DNA of 64,000 nt from positions 7,255,058-7,319,057 of the forward strand of contig NC_063062.1 in assembly GCF_018812025.1 (NCBI RefSeq), given 5' to 3'. Every line of letters starts with the position of its first letter. The stretch's first letter is position 1. A program made the position numbers and the translations under genes. Of the stretch, positions 33,507 through 44,784 are shown in pieces. The notes below the pieces were generated by a model. The model was not told where the DNA came from and ran no database searches. It worked only from the letters and a program-made list of their open reading frames with translations. This stretch comes from Megalobrama amblycephala. Lineage: Eukaryota > Chordata > Actinopteri > Cypriniformes > Xenocyprididae.

Positions 33507-33650
33507 TCGGCACCGATAGCCTAGTGGTTAGTGCACCAACATATGGCGCAAATGCGTTCACAGCGACCTGAGTTCGATTTCCGCCCAATGCTTTCCTGTC
33601 TGCTCTCTATTTTCCTCTCTGAATAAAGGCACAAAAAGCCTATAAATATA
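33507..33650 (+). mobile_element. tRNA-derived SINE
   Basis: The head 'accgatagcctagtggttag' followed by 'tgc' has the shape of an RNA polymerase III A box. About 50 nt later 'cctgagttcgatttccgccc' has the shape of a B box (GGTTCGANTCC-like). The tail has pyrimidine-rich 'ctttcctgtctgctctctat' and 'aataaaggcacaaaaagcc'. The layout is a tRNA-like promoter followed by an unrelated tail, as in fish tRNA-SINEs. It is not a functional tRNA gene, because no intact cloverleaf can be drawn. Confidence 0.8.
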
Positions 33651-33862
33651 CACTGCCCTCCAAAACTTTTCTGGCAAAGTGTGGTTTTGGACGATATCAG
33701 CATAAATCCTTATCATTTTTTGGTGCAAATACATTAAAGTAACTTGACATTATCATTGAAGACCAGCAATAATAATTTTCATTTTGATTACATAATAATG
33801 GCAATTTATACATGTCAAAGTCAGACATGCCCCTTTGCCAGCTGTGATGCCTGGTTACTGGT

Positions 33863-34827
33863 TTAAAGGTGCCCTTGAATGAAAAATTGAATTTATCTTG
33901 GCATAGTTAAATAACAAGAGTTCAGTACATGGAAATGACATACAGTGAGTCTCAAACTCCATTGTTTCCTACTTCTTATATAAATCTCATTTGTTTAAAA
34001 GACCTCAGAAGAACAGGCGAATCTCAACATAACATCGACTGTTACGTAACAGTCGGGGTGTACGCCCCAATATTTGCATATGCCAGCCCACTTTTCCAAC
34101 ATTATAAAAGGCATTAGACAAGGGCAGCCAGTATTAATGTCTGGATGTGCACAACCAAATCATCAGACTAGGTAAGCAAGCAAGAACAACAGCGAAAAAT
34201 GGCAGATGGAGCAATAATAACTGACATGATTCATGATAACATGATATTTTTAGTAATATTTGTAAACTGTCTTTCTAAATGTTTCGTTAGCATGTTGCTA
34301 ATGTACTGTTAAATGTGGTTAAAGTTACCATCGGTTATTACTGTATTCACGGAGACAAGAGAGCCGTCGCTATTTTCATTTTTAAACACTTGCAGTCTGT
34401 ATAATGCATAAACACAACTTCATTCTTTATAAATCTCTCCAACAGTGTAGCATTACCCGTTAGCCACGGAGCACTATCAAACTCATTCAAAATCAGAAGT
34501 AAACAATATAACAGTATACAATACTCACATAATCCGCATGCATGACGAACACTTTGTAAAGATCCATTTTGAGGGTTATATTAGCTGTGTAAACTTTGTT
34601 AAGGCACTGTTCAAGGCAAGCGCGAGCTCTGTGGGCGGAGAGCACGGGATTTAAAGGGGCCGCAGCATAAAATCGGCGCGTTTATAATGATGCCCCAAAA
34701 TAGGCAGTTAAAAAAATTAATAAAAAAAATCTATGGGGTATTTTGAGCTGAAACTTCACAGACACATTCAGGGGACACCTTAGACTTATATTACATCTTT
34801 TAAAAACATAATCTAGGGCACCTTTAA
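33863..34827 (-). mobile_element. TTAA-flanked non-autonomous transposon, copy E (965 bp)
   Basis: TTAAAGGTGCCCTTGAAT...AGGGCACCTTTAA. Its length is close to copy A and all landmarks are present in inverse orientation, including GTTACGTAAC at 34041-34050 and ATTTGCAT just beyond. The 62-codon frame at 33929-34117 is repeated in copy F, but only because the elements are similar; it has no coding evidence. Confidence 0.9.
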
Positions 34828-34969
34828 ACTTGGCCCAGGTTTATAAAAGATTTTTGGGTCAGCACACCTTAATATCTTCAACAATTGATTGCCAATTAAG
34901 TTTAGAATACAATGAACCAATTAGAACCCAGTTTAGGTCAGATAGCTGCTAATGGTGGATATTTTGATT

Positions 34970-34997
34970 AATTAATTTTTTTTTTTTTTTTTTTTAT
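34970..34997. repeat. Poly(T) run
   Basis: 'taattaattt' followed by about 20 T residues, inside the nested TIR element. Confidence 0.85.
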
Positions 34998-35390
34998 GTA
35001 TAAACTGTTTATGTAATAAAATATGTTTTCGTAGTTTGTGTTGTTCCTTATCAGTGCAATTATCACAAATTAAAAAGGATTCATGCCAATATTGTCCAAA
35101 ACCCCACTTTTCTAGTGCGTTTCCAAACTTTTAGAGGGCAGTGTAACTTAAAAATAATGAAAATATATTAAAAATATATTTAAAAAAAAAAAAAATTTAA
35201 GGTTGCGTGCATTGCATTGTGGGATACAGTATGCAGTGCAATGTGTTATGTTGTATACTGCACATTCAGCATCAGATATTTGTAGTAGGAAAATTTGCAT
35301 TCTGTGCGTAGTATGATATATTCTGCAGAATGTACTGTTAGTATGCTATTCTCAATAGCAACTTAAAGGGTTTGCGGATTGTGTTCTGTC

Positions 35391-35580
35391 TTTCCACAAT
35401 TTCTCTGCAGGCCTTTGTTTTGCAGCTGTGCCTTCTCAACTAATCATTGTAATAATTAGCCATGATCCAGCTGCAATTAATGTACTAATAAGATTCATTA
35501 GAGGGAAGTCTGTGTGATATTCATGACACAAATGAATATAAATGTGTCTGCTCTAAGCCAAAACAAGCCTCTGTTCTTAA
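35391..35580. promoter_or_regulatory. Candidate conserved non-coding element
   Basis: About 190 bp of apparently unique, higher-complexity sequence with clustered homeodomain-type ATTA/TAAT cores: 'aactaatcattgtaataatt', 'agccatgatccagctgcaat', 'taatgtactaataagattca', 'ttagaggg'. E-box-like CAGCTG occurs twice. It lies between repeat blocks in a gene desert, the usual setting of developmental enhancers. Its conservation has not been tested here. Confidence 0.3.
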
Positions 35581-35759
35581 AAGTATGCGCGGTACTGTTT
35601 CTTCTGCAATGTAAATGTATAAGTTACTCGCTTATTTATAAACTGTAGGAATGTTACAGATGTAAAGCAAGTAGGTTTTCGGCAACCTTGAACACAGTTG
35701 GAATATGTTTGTTTATGGTATGCATTATGCGTCGCTGCATTAACTGACTTTCATTTTCT

Positions 35760-36365
35760 TGGTTTATGTTTGCACACCCTTGTGAAAAAGAAGTGCACTT
35801 AATTGTATTGAATGTGCCTATATAGTGTACTTTAAATCTTTAAAACTTTGTTTAAAAAAAAAATTGCTTGCGGATAATATATTAATGAAATAAAAGGCCA
35901 CTTAAGTGTACTTAAAGAGGGTACACATTCATGACTATTTCTTAACACACTTAAGTACACTTTTAAAAAGTGCACTTTGTAATGTCATATTGCTTTACTT
36001 TAACGTACATTTTAAATTGATTTTTAATAATCTTGTGTTTTAAATAAGTACACTTATTTTTAGCACATGTAAAGCATTTGATAAGTTTAACCGTTGTGTG
36101 TCATTCAATATTATATTTAAAGATAAAGATTACATAAAGATACTTAAGTCCTACTTAAGAGGGTCAAATAAGGCACTCAATTCAGGCAATTTAATTTAAA
36201 ATTAATTTAAACTATAATACATTTTCATTTAAGTGCAATTGCAAAGTTAAGTGTCTAAAAACATTACATTAAATTTGCACTTAAGCATGTTTTTTTTTAG
36301 TATATTTCCGTAACAACTACTTTTTTAAAAGTATGCTTAAGTGTACACTTTGAGCAATTTTAACA
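35760..36365. mobile_element. Repeat built from 'aagtgtacttaagtacactt' motifs
   Basis: Inverse motifs such as 'gaagtgcacttaattgtatt', 'cacttaagtgtacttaaaga', 'cacttaagtacacttttaaa' and 'aagtatgcttaagtgtacac' fill the interval. They make it strongly self-complementary, as in dispersed cyprinid foldback repeats. The exact ends are uncertain. Confidence 0.6.
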
Positions 36366-37338
36366 GATAATCCTATTGCGCTCAATGCTTAATTCACTAA
36401 CATCTCACTCCAAGTTCTTTTTAACATTGATTAAGATAGAAGACAGACATATGATTGTGTGCTACATTCCCTCCTTTCCCAAATTAACGCCTATATATGA
36501 AAGTGCAACTGCGAGCATTCACCAGCTTTGACAGTTCATCTGGCTCATAGCCTTGACCCAAAGTTCAGCGATCTTAATATTGTGATAAATCTCACCAGAA
36601 ATCTCATACAACACAGGCATCCATCCATCACACGCGATATGATTTCCTGCCTCTTTATCAATAAGTGCACATTTTGATCTTTTTGATTAGGCATTAAGTC
36701 TCAGATCCACCATGTTCAGCGATGGAGGAAATCAAAACATCTGTCTCTTGTTTTCATGACCCACTTCATCATTACAATATTGCCTTTTACGTAAAGAGAA
36801 CTCTTTGGTAAAGGAGAGGAGCTTACCGTTTCCTTATGAGCGCCTTTTTCTTATTATGTTGTTATATAGAAAATCTGCCAGCTGTTATCAAGCAAATATT
36901 GTTAGGAATGTGCAGACAACTTATTGGGCCTTTGATCTGGCTGGCCGGTTCTAGCAGCCTCGGGCAGACACGGTATCTTTTGAGGGCAACACGGTGCGTG
37001 ACGCATGGAAGACTTTGCCTCTAAACCCAGTAGCTGATGTTATTGCATGACAGATGGGGTATTAGGTAAGGGATTGTGCACAAAATGCTAAACTCAACAA
37101 TGTGGTATTGGCTCTTTCAGGCTTTTCATCGAGTTTTCTGAAGCGTGAAGGAAATTAGATTGGAGATGACAGGTATGCACTTGCAGTGCTGTATATTGGA
37201 AGAGTCAAGGTGTGACTGATAGTAAACACACTGTCTCATAATGCAAGAAAATTATTCACTGTGCATTAGACTGGAACCTGGATGCATACATACATAAAAG
37301 AGATACAAAGCTGAAGCAAGCATCACTATTATTATTGC
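36366..37338. other. Intergenic unique sequence, no gene recognised
   Basis: About 1 kb of repeat-free sequence of moderate complexity. The 62-codon frame at 36836-37024 has no recognisable product. The 36480-36790 part looks high-complexity and could be worth a conservation test. Confidence 0.4.
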
Positions 37339-37542
37339 GGTTACACTTTATTTTAAGGTGTCCTTGTTACAGTGTAGTTATACATTTAAGTACCGAGTAA
37401 CATAACATGTACTGTACTTACTATTGAGTTATGGTTAGGATTGGGGTTTAATTTAGGGTTAGTTGTGTGAAATTATGCATAATTTACTGTTATTACTATA
37501 GTACATGTAACTTGTGTAACACTGTAAAATAAAATGTTACCA
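37339..37542. repeat. Dispersed TIR repeat, second copy ('GGTTACACTTTATTT')
   Basis: 'cggttacactttattttaag' at the left, 'aaataaaatgttacc'-like text at the right, and the interior shared with 22866-23083, including 'ttaatttagggttagttgtg'. Confidence 0.75.
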
Positions 37543-37644
37543 TTATTGCTTATACTTGCTGTTAGGGTTTTTTCCTCAAGATCTCAAGACTATGATCACA
37601 AACATTTTCTTGACATATAAGATCAGTCTAATTCATAAGATGCT

Positions 37645-38160
37645 TAACGGGTTAGTTCACCCAAAAATGAAAATTCTGAAATTTTACTTACCCTCATGCC
37701 GTTCCACACCCATAAGACCTTCGTTAATCTTCAGAACACAAATTAAGATATTTTAGTTGAAATACGATAGCTCCGTGAGGCCTCCATAGGGAGCAATGGA
37801 CACTTCCTCTCTCAAGATCCATAAAGGTACTAAAAACATATTTAAAGTGGTTCATGTAAGTACATTGGTTCAACATTAATATTATAAAGCAACGAGGATA
37901 TTTTTGGAGCGCCAAAAAAAAAAAAAACGACTTATTTAGTGATGGCCGATTTCAAAACACTGCTTCATGAAGAATCAGAGCATAAATGAATCAGTGTATC
38001 GAATCATGATTCAGATCGCGTGTCAAACTGCCAACGGCTGAAATCACGTGACTTTGGCGCTCTGAACAGCTGATTCGACACACTGATTCATCTGTGCTCC
38101 GATGCTTCCTGAAGCATTGTTTTGAAATCGGCCATCATTAAATAAGTCGTTATTTAGTTT
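37645..38160. mobile_element. Truncated two-layer foldback element
   Basis: The outer left arm 'aacgggttagttcacccaaa' to 'gctccgtgaggcctccatag' and the inner arms 'gatggccgatttcaaaacac' / 'gttttgaaatcggccatcat' correspond to the 20839-21619 element. The outer right arm is absent: after 'aaataagtcgttatttag' at about 38155 the sequence changes to another repeat. Confidence 0.8.
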
Positions 38161-38162
38161 TT

Positions 38163-39745
38163 TTGTCACGTTAAAATTTTTAACACAATTAACGCACTTG
38201 CCCCGCTCCACAACTATGTAGTTCATCTGACATTTCATACAGTTGATTGATGACGAATATGATGCAGGGCAACAACTCACTGCGTTCGAAACCTATAGAA
38301 TGCAGTCAGAAAATTAAAGATAATGGGCAAAAATGCCCGTTTGAGTTTTTGTCTCATATTTAGATCATATGAGTTAAGCAATATCACACAATAACGAATG
38401 CTATTACACAAGTGCTGTTTTTGTCCCATATCCTATATAACGAGTAATAAAATAAAAAGTTAATATTGTGTTATTTTAGACAAAATATTGTCTATTTTGT
38501 TCAATTTTGCCAATGAAAATGACAAAGCAGAACTGTTCGTCTCCGCACGATGCACAGCAGTGTTTCATTTCTGAATCCGCGTTTTGAACGAACCGAGTGA
38601 AATCAATGATTCAGCGGACCATTCATAAAAGACTTCAGTCAGGACCACTTAAGTCAAAAATTACAAGAGACAAACTTTAGTCAATTTTTTTATTGGCATA
38701 TTTTGCTAAAGTTACATTTGGCGGCATGGCTCTGTTCTAAATTCCCCTTCCTTTTCATGAGCTCTATGAAAGCCAAGACCGGGAACAGCAGCAGCTTCTG
38801 GGGACAACCTTCCATTTTTTAACTGGGAGAGCAGCACAAAATCCCCCTATTGAGAACAGAGCATGCATCAATGACAACAGAATGACACTGATTAAGTTAG
38901 ACACAAGTTTAAGGAGGAGCTGGGGAGGAGGTGGGTTGCAAGCAGCGTGCAGTGGAAACAGCCAAGCAAGCAGAGAGTCGGAAGCTGCGTTTAAGTAATG
39001 CGCCTTATTTTAGAGTTGCCAGTAGAGTCCATAGAAATCGGATCAGCTGATATGGGTGGGGTTGGAATTATCGAATCAGCTGATAGCGGAGCTTGACTAC
39101 AAGGCCTGCCTGAACTAATGCAGAATGCTTGATTTGTTGAACTTGAAGCGGCGCTACACATACTGATCGGTGTATGATATCAAAGTACATCAAGAGCGAT
39201 TCAAAAGCATACGGAGCTGTCTGCTCTCTATTCGCTCTTGTGGTACTTTACTACTTTTACATGTCATCGGTCTGTGTAGCGTCGCTTCTAGTTCAAGATG
39301 CCTGAAGAGAGCCATTTATTTACTTCACTGCTGAACAAATCCAGCCATTTGAATGAATCGAATGAATGAATGAACGACTTCATCAAGACATTTACCACCA
39401 CCTACAGGCAGTTTTAGTTTCTTATTTAGAGTCTAATCAATTAAGGTAAAAAAAATAATAATAATAAAGGTATAGTTTAGCCTACCCAAAAATGAAAATT
39501 AAGTCATCATTTACTAAACCTCATTGTCTAAAAGTTCATGTGTAAAAATTTCTATGTTGAATCAAATTAAATATTTCTTTCTGAAGCAACTTTTTGTAAT
39601 GTCAATTTGATGCTTTCCAATAATGACTTCAAATTAGCCTATTTTTTGGCGATAATTTATCAGCCAAAATTGATGTCTGATTTCAATTAATTAATCTGCA
39701 TGTCATATAATTAATTAGATTAAATATCGCTTTAATCGCTTGACA
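38163..39745. repeat. Probable hAT-derived repeat block with 'TTGACAACCCTA' end
   Basis: The right edge 'cgctttaatcgcttgacaac' with 'ccta' and the left 'taacacaattaacgcacttg' are typical of a diverged cyprinid repeat family whose ends read TAGGGTTGTCAA. The central part (38560-39420) appears unique or belongs to another repeat and contains several 'gaatcagctgat' motifs. No transposase is recognised. Confidence 0.4.
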
Positions 39746-40910
39746 ACCCTACAAATAATATAATATAATGTATAAAGCATGTAGTAATTATATTATTATT
39801 CAGTATTTTATTTATAAAAATAAAGACAATTTAGAACATATTTTTAACCTTGTGGTGCAAAAAAACACATCAGATAAAAAATAATAATTATAACTATTAT
39901 ATATTTCTATATTTATTATATATGTATTTATATGTATTATTACATTTACTATTCAGTATTTGTATTTAGTATTATATTATTGATTAAACAATGTTCAATA
40001 AAATTATTAAATAATGATTCAGTTGTTTACATGCCCTATATTTAGTTGGTTAAGCATTTTAAGCATAGATAGATAATTTATATGAATAGGACTTCTAATA
40101 TAAATAAGTTGTGCGCTTAATCACAAGAAAACTTATGTTGAGATCATGAGAGAATTAAGTTCTAATTACAACAATTAAATCATATTAGATAAATCACTTC
40201 TGTGAACTTCTTGAATCTCCTCCTGTAGTAAATAAATCATCTTGTATACATTTGCTTTTGTCAATCAATACTCAAAGCTGTACAGCAAAAGAAAAAAAGA
40301 CAGCTGTATCAATTCAAATCCTAATCACAAAGATGTGCATCTTGTCAGAGCAATCAATAATAATTACTGGGATAACAGTATAATTTAACACTAGTCATCC
40401 AAACACAGGATATGCAAAGCAAATATTGCATGTTTTTGTTTTTCTGTTGATCTCTACATTTGTAATTGACTTTTTCATTTATTTTTTTCAGGTCAGAAGT
40501 GTAAAGATTACTCTCTGTCCACTGGTTGCATGTTTTACATATAAGTTACCTAAGCAGTTCCAGTGGCCTACTATTCATCAAGTTGACATCTTGATGCGCA
40601 TGTAATTTTTCTTCCCAACTGAATGTATGATGCAACATTTGAGCAAGCAACAGCACAGTACTTCTAATCTGATTCCACTGTATGATAATGCACACTGTTT
40701 TTTCCTGTGCGCCAATATTAATCATAAACTTGATCCACATGGGTATTTCGTAAGAATACAAGCTAATCTCCATGTATTAAACAAAGTTTGGCAATAATGG
40801 CCCAGTTTGGTGGCCAATAGAATATTGACTCAGGTGTTTCTAATGTTATTTGTAAAAAACTGGAAATCTTTGGTTGAATATGATCTTCCAAATGACTTAA
40901 AACCTTCCAA
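39746..40910. other. Intergenic AT-rich, no gene recognised
   Basis: AT-rich unique sequence; 'atatttatta' clusters occur near 39890-40010. Frames in it are short and without features. Confidence 0.45.
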
Positions 40911-41425
40911 AGTGTTCACCCCAAAAAAAAAAAACATTATGACATCATTTATTTACCATGTTGTTCCAAAACTTGGATGACTTTCTTTGGCGGAATACAA
41001 AAGAAGATGTTTGGAGGACATTATTTGGAGCCCATTGACTTTCATATGGACAGAAAGGATACAGATTTGGAAAGAAGTATGTCAGCTTGTTTCCACAATA
41101 GAATAGTAAAAAGATAATTGCAACTTTTTATCGCACAAATCAAATTTTTTATATCTTGCCATTATGACTTTATTTTCGCAACTGAGACTAAACTTGCAAC
41201 TGCGAGTTATAAAGCCTGAATCCGAATTATAAAGTGTCTGACTTTATAACTCACAAGTGTGAGTATATCTCGCAATTTTTTCAATTGCAAATTTTTATCT
41301 CACTCAATAAATTCTGATTTGCGAGTTTACATCTCACAACTGTGTGGAATTGCGAGTTATGGAAACAAGCTTCCATAAAGAGTAAATGATGACCGTTTTC
41401 ATTTTTGGGTGACCTATCCCTTTAA
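40911..41425. mobile_element. Foldback element with an internal minisatellite-like core
   Basis: The outer arms are 'aagtgttcaccccaaaaaaa' / 'tttcatttttgggtgaccta' with 'tccctttaaat'. Inner arms 'cagcttgtttccac' / 'ggaaacaagcttcc' enclose a core (41104-41345) of repeated 'gcgagttataaag' and 'tgcgagt.tat.tctcgcaa' units in both orientations. The layering indicates successive insertion or amplification inside a palindromic element. Confidence 0.75.
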
Positions 41426-42406
41426 ATTCTGCCTTGATTTCTAAATCCTAACACACTTATGAGATGTTATGTGATGGTTATGGTGGCCAGGACATGAGTA
41501 AGTTGCACCACACAGGTGACTCAGAGAGATATTGCTGTAGAGCGTGTCTCAGCTGTCTGTAAGTCGTGTCTAGCACCCTATTAAGGTAACAGACTGATTA
41601 TCTCAAGGGTGAAATGACTATATGTCACATCTTAATGCCTCACACTGGCAGCAGGCCTGAATTGTGTTGGAGAGTGTAATCACACTGGGTGTGAAATGAG
41701 GAGTGAGCGATATAACCCAGACCGCTGCCATCCCATAATGTCCATCTAAATTATAGGGGAAAAGCCATTCTGCCAAAACCGGAGAGTCTTTTTTAAATAA
41801 GTTATAATCAGTTGACATATAGTGGACAAGGACATCCCTGACAACCCTGTCAAACTAAATTGCTGTTTGTATTCTCCCACTCTTTCTGTGTCATGTTGTC
41901 TCTGAGTCTCACAGCTGGAATGCTTTGCATCTGTTCAGCTCAGTGTTTGTGTGGGCAGGTGGGTATGTTGTGTGTATTCAGGTTTAATTAGTTACAGGCC
42001 CACAAATGGATGCAGATATCTCAACAAGACAGGTGGAGATCAATTCAAAGAAGGATTGGATAAAGTCCAGGGACACTGCTGAGATGGATTTGTCCCCAGA
42101 CACACGCTGCTTATTAACCTTTCAATCCGAACTCAGTGCACAATATAATGAGGTTTTCAACGCGTATTGACAGTAAATGAGATAAAAATAGAGAGCTGTA
42201 CCACCTGTGCCTTTCTTCAAGGTTAGATGTGTCCCTGCTCTTAGAGATGCATTATATAGAAATGAGAATAAGGAAGAGAATTAGTCTGTTTATTTTATGT
42301 TATAATGTAATATATTTTTGATATAGTGACAAATATGTATAAGTAACTGCATTAGCATTAAAATGTGTAATAGTTATTGTTCACAAAATAAAATAATATA
42401 GGCCTA
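41426..42406. other. Intergenic unique sequence
   Basis: About 1 kb of repeat-poor sequence of fairly high complexity, notably 41840-42140, which could be regulatory. No exon with plausible splice sites and coding bias is recognised. Confidence 0.4.
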
Positions 42407-42560
42407 CACACTATTGTTCAAAAGTTTGGGGTCTTTTTTTTTTTTTTCTCACCAAGGCTGAATTCATTTAATCAAAAATACAGTAAAACTGTAATTTTAT
42501 ACAATGACATTTAACTATATGAAATGAGAGGTTGGAATTACAGTACTGTGAATAAATATT
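42407..42560 (+). repeat. Left end of the dispersed TIR element (25454 family)
   Basis: 'acacactattgttcaaaagt' with 'ttggggtc' and then 'ctcaccaaggctgaattcat' with 'ttaatcaaaaatacagtaaa' is the terminal part of the family in plus orientation. The rest of the element is missing. Confidence 0.8.
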
Positions 42561-43597
42561 AACAATTTATAGGTTACCATGCATAAGCTAGAAAACTATG
42601 ACCTTATGTCTCCTATAACTAAAAATGATTTATTATGGAATGCTATAAAATATGAAAATATAGGTGTCAAAAAGGTATAATGATTCTCCTGACCTTTAAC
42701 TGTCCCACTTTTGACAAGAAAGGATTTTTCTCATCACATATTTCTACATAATATTCCCATATTCTCAGTCTAAATGTACACCCACTCTGAGACCTATAAT
42801 ACATTGCAGTAAACCATTATTTATCCCTTTGACATGCATGCGAATGCTTCAGCGAGGAGTAATCACTGTTTATGTGATCACACTGTAAAGCACTATTAGC
42901 AATTTTCTGAGTGCGTAGCAGCTGAAAGACTTCAGCTCTGGGCGTTAGGCTTGTTAGGAAACAAAACATTCTTTATAGAGTCTAAATTTGAGTGCATTTA
43001 TGAAATGAAAAATGGTGAATATGAAATACACTTTAGTTAATGGTAAAATGTAGGCCTCCCCAAAATAATGATGGTAGGAAGAGTAATTTTTCTTGCGCTG
43101 TGATGTTTAGTGTCTCCGATGAATTGCAGACAGAAACACTATTAGCAACCCTTGAGAAAAGATGGATTAATGCAAGATCTTGTTTAACAAAACAACACAG
43201 CTACAATTTTTGTCATTCATTTTGCTCTGTAACAGCTTTTGTTCATTAACAGAGAGCATAAGAGCATTAGCATTTCAACACTTAGCAGTTAGCTCCATTT
43301 TGTATGTCACCAACTGAATGCATAGCGGTGCTTTTCCTCATAAATATTGTTGATTTTCATGCTCCATTTCAGGAACCTCGCTCGGAGAAATATACTGGCA
43401 TGTGGATGCTGGCATCAGCCACTTTTGTTGGTTTCTTTTCGTTCCCAACCATCTGTTAAGTGTAATAATTGAATCTTTTGCCAAGATGTATAGGAATCGG
43501 GCTCATTTCCTGAATGACCACAAGAAATCTGCTTACACCAAATGTAAATATGAAATTCATCCTTTTGCCACATTCACTCCATTTAAAATTTGTTTAC
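42561..43597. other. Intergenic unique sequence
   Basis: No gene or repeat recognised. The 69-codon (43040-43249) and 96-codon (43402-43692) frames show no family features. Confidence 0.45.
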
Positions 43598-43790
43598 CCT
43601 GCTGGAAAATCCAGCTCAAGATGGTAGCTGTGTTTTGGAACATGGTTGCTGGTAGACCATTCTGGACTAGCAAGAAAGCAGCTACCAGCTGATCTAACCA
43701 GCTTCAGGTGGTCAAGTTGGTTTTTGGAACCAGTTTGGACCAACTAATCATCAGCTACCATTTTTCAAAACACGGCAACCATCGAAAGAT
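43598..43790. repeat. Degenerate 'accagct' repeat block
   Basis: Repeated 'ccagct', 'accagctgat', 'taaccagcttcaggtggtca' and their inverses ('agctggaa..', 'tggtagctg') suggest a diverged cyprinid repeat composed of inverted CTGGT/ACCAG units. It ends with 'tttttcaaaacacggcaacc', the inverse of 'tgttttggaacatggttgct' near its start. Confidence 0.65.
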
Positions 43791-44053
43791 GGTTGTGATG
43801 TAAATCTGAATGAAATAGATTATCGAAAAAAAGAAAAAATGCAGGAATGAGACTTGGTTCAGTTCATTGGTTGTTGATTAGATGGAGCCAGATCTGAATA
43901 CAAGGGTGCATTTGATTAGAAAGTCTGGGACTAGGCTTAAGTCTTTGTTTTTCAGTTTTTAGTTTTTTGATTAAAGGAGATCAAAAAAAAAAAAAAAAAA
44001 AATGTAAACACATGCATGGATGGATCATTCCCAATAAGATAAATAAGAAGCAT
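43791..44053. other. Intergenic spacer with a poly(A) run
   Basis: A-run at about 43983-44002. No other feature. Confidence 0.5.
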
Positions 44054-44784
44054 TAAAGGGTTAGTTCACCTAAAAATGAAAATTCTGTCATTAATTACTC
44101 ACCCTCATGTCGTTTCAAACCCGTAAGACTTTTGTTCATCTTTGGAACACAAATGAAGATCTTTTTGATGAAATCTGAGAGCTTTCTGTCCCTCCATAGA
44201 CAGCTGCATAATCACCACTTTGATGCTTCAAAAAATTCATAAAGAGATCAGAAAACTAATCCATATGAATTGAGTGGTTTAGTGCAATTTTTCTGAAGAA
44301 ACTCGATCAGTTTATGTGATGAACAGATTAAATTTAGGCTTATTTCACATCTAAACATTCATCAACGCACACATCAGTTGTGGTAAACGGAAGCTCAAGC
44401 ATGTTTGCTTGACGTGTGCAAGAACCAATGAAGTTCATTCTCACGTGTTACGCAGCACATTTGAGCTTTCGCAAGAAGTTTGCTCTCACACATCAAGCAG
44501 TTACAGTTGAGCTTCTGATTATGTTCGCTAATCAATGTTTATATGTGAATAAAATCCTAAATTAAATCTGTTCATCATATAGAGAGATCAAGTCTCTTCA
44601 GTAAATTTGGACTAAACCACTCAATTCATATGGATTATTTTTACCATCTCTTTATGAAGTGGTAGTTATGGATGGACGGAAAACTCTCAGATTTCATGAA
44701 AAAAGAAAGTCTTAGGGGTTTGGAATGACATGAGGGTGAGTAATTAATGACAGAATTTTCATTTTTGGATGAACTAAACCTTTA
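44054..44784. mobile_element. Palindromic short inverted-repeat element (731 bp)
   Basis: The left arm 'attaaagggttagttcacct', 'ccctcatgtcgtttcaaacc' and the right arm 'ggtttggaatgacatgaggg', 'cagaattttcatttttggat' plus 'gaactaaaccttta' are inverse. A second inner inverse pair is seen: 'gaaaactaatccatatgaat' with 'tgagtggtttag' against 'ctaaaccactcaattcatat' with 'ggatta'. It is longer than the 11201 copy because the loop region is different. Confidence 0.85.

Larger units (their letters stand above)
33651..35143. mobile_element. TIR element 'ACACTGCCCTCCAAAACTTT' with nested copy E
   Basis: The left end 'acactgccctccaaaacttt' and the right end 'aaacttttagagggcagtgt' are inverse. The match continues inward ('gtggttttggac' against 'gtccaaaaccccac', then 'cagcataaatcc' against 'ggattcatgcc'). 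With copy E (965 bp) removed it is about 530 bp. No transposase is seen. Confidence 0.8.
32584..35358. mobile_element. Composite: old TIR element with at least four nested insertions
   Basis: 'cgttcagaatagcatactac' at 32589 and 'agtatgctattctcaatag' ending near 35359 are inverse ends of one host element. Inside lie a palindromic segment (32690-32950), a Tc1 fragment (32980-33341), a SINE (33507-33650), and a further TIR element (33651-35143) that itself contains TTAA copy E. The assignment of the outermost pair is inferred from inverse similarity only. Confidence 0.55.

Noticed and set aside
33507..33590. Possible tRNA gene
   Set aside because: A-box- and B-box-like motifs are present, but the arms do not form a cloverleaf and a SINE tail follows. 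Called a tRNA-derived SINE instead.
33929..34117. Similar 62-68 codon frames in copies E and F (also 51355-51561)
   Set aside because: The similarity is explained by the two copies being the same element. Only these inverse-oriented copies keep it, it begins and ends inside the repeat, and it has no transposase-like content.
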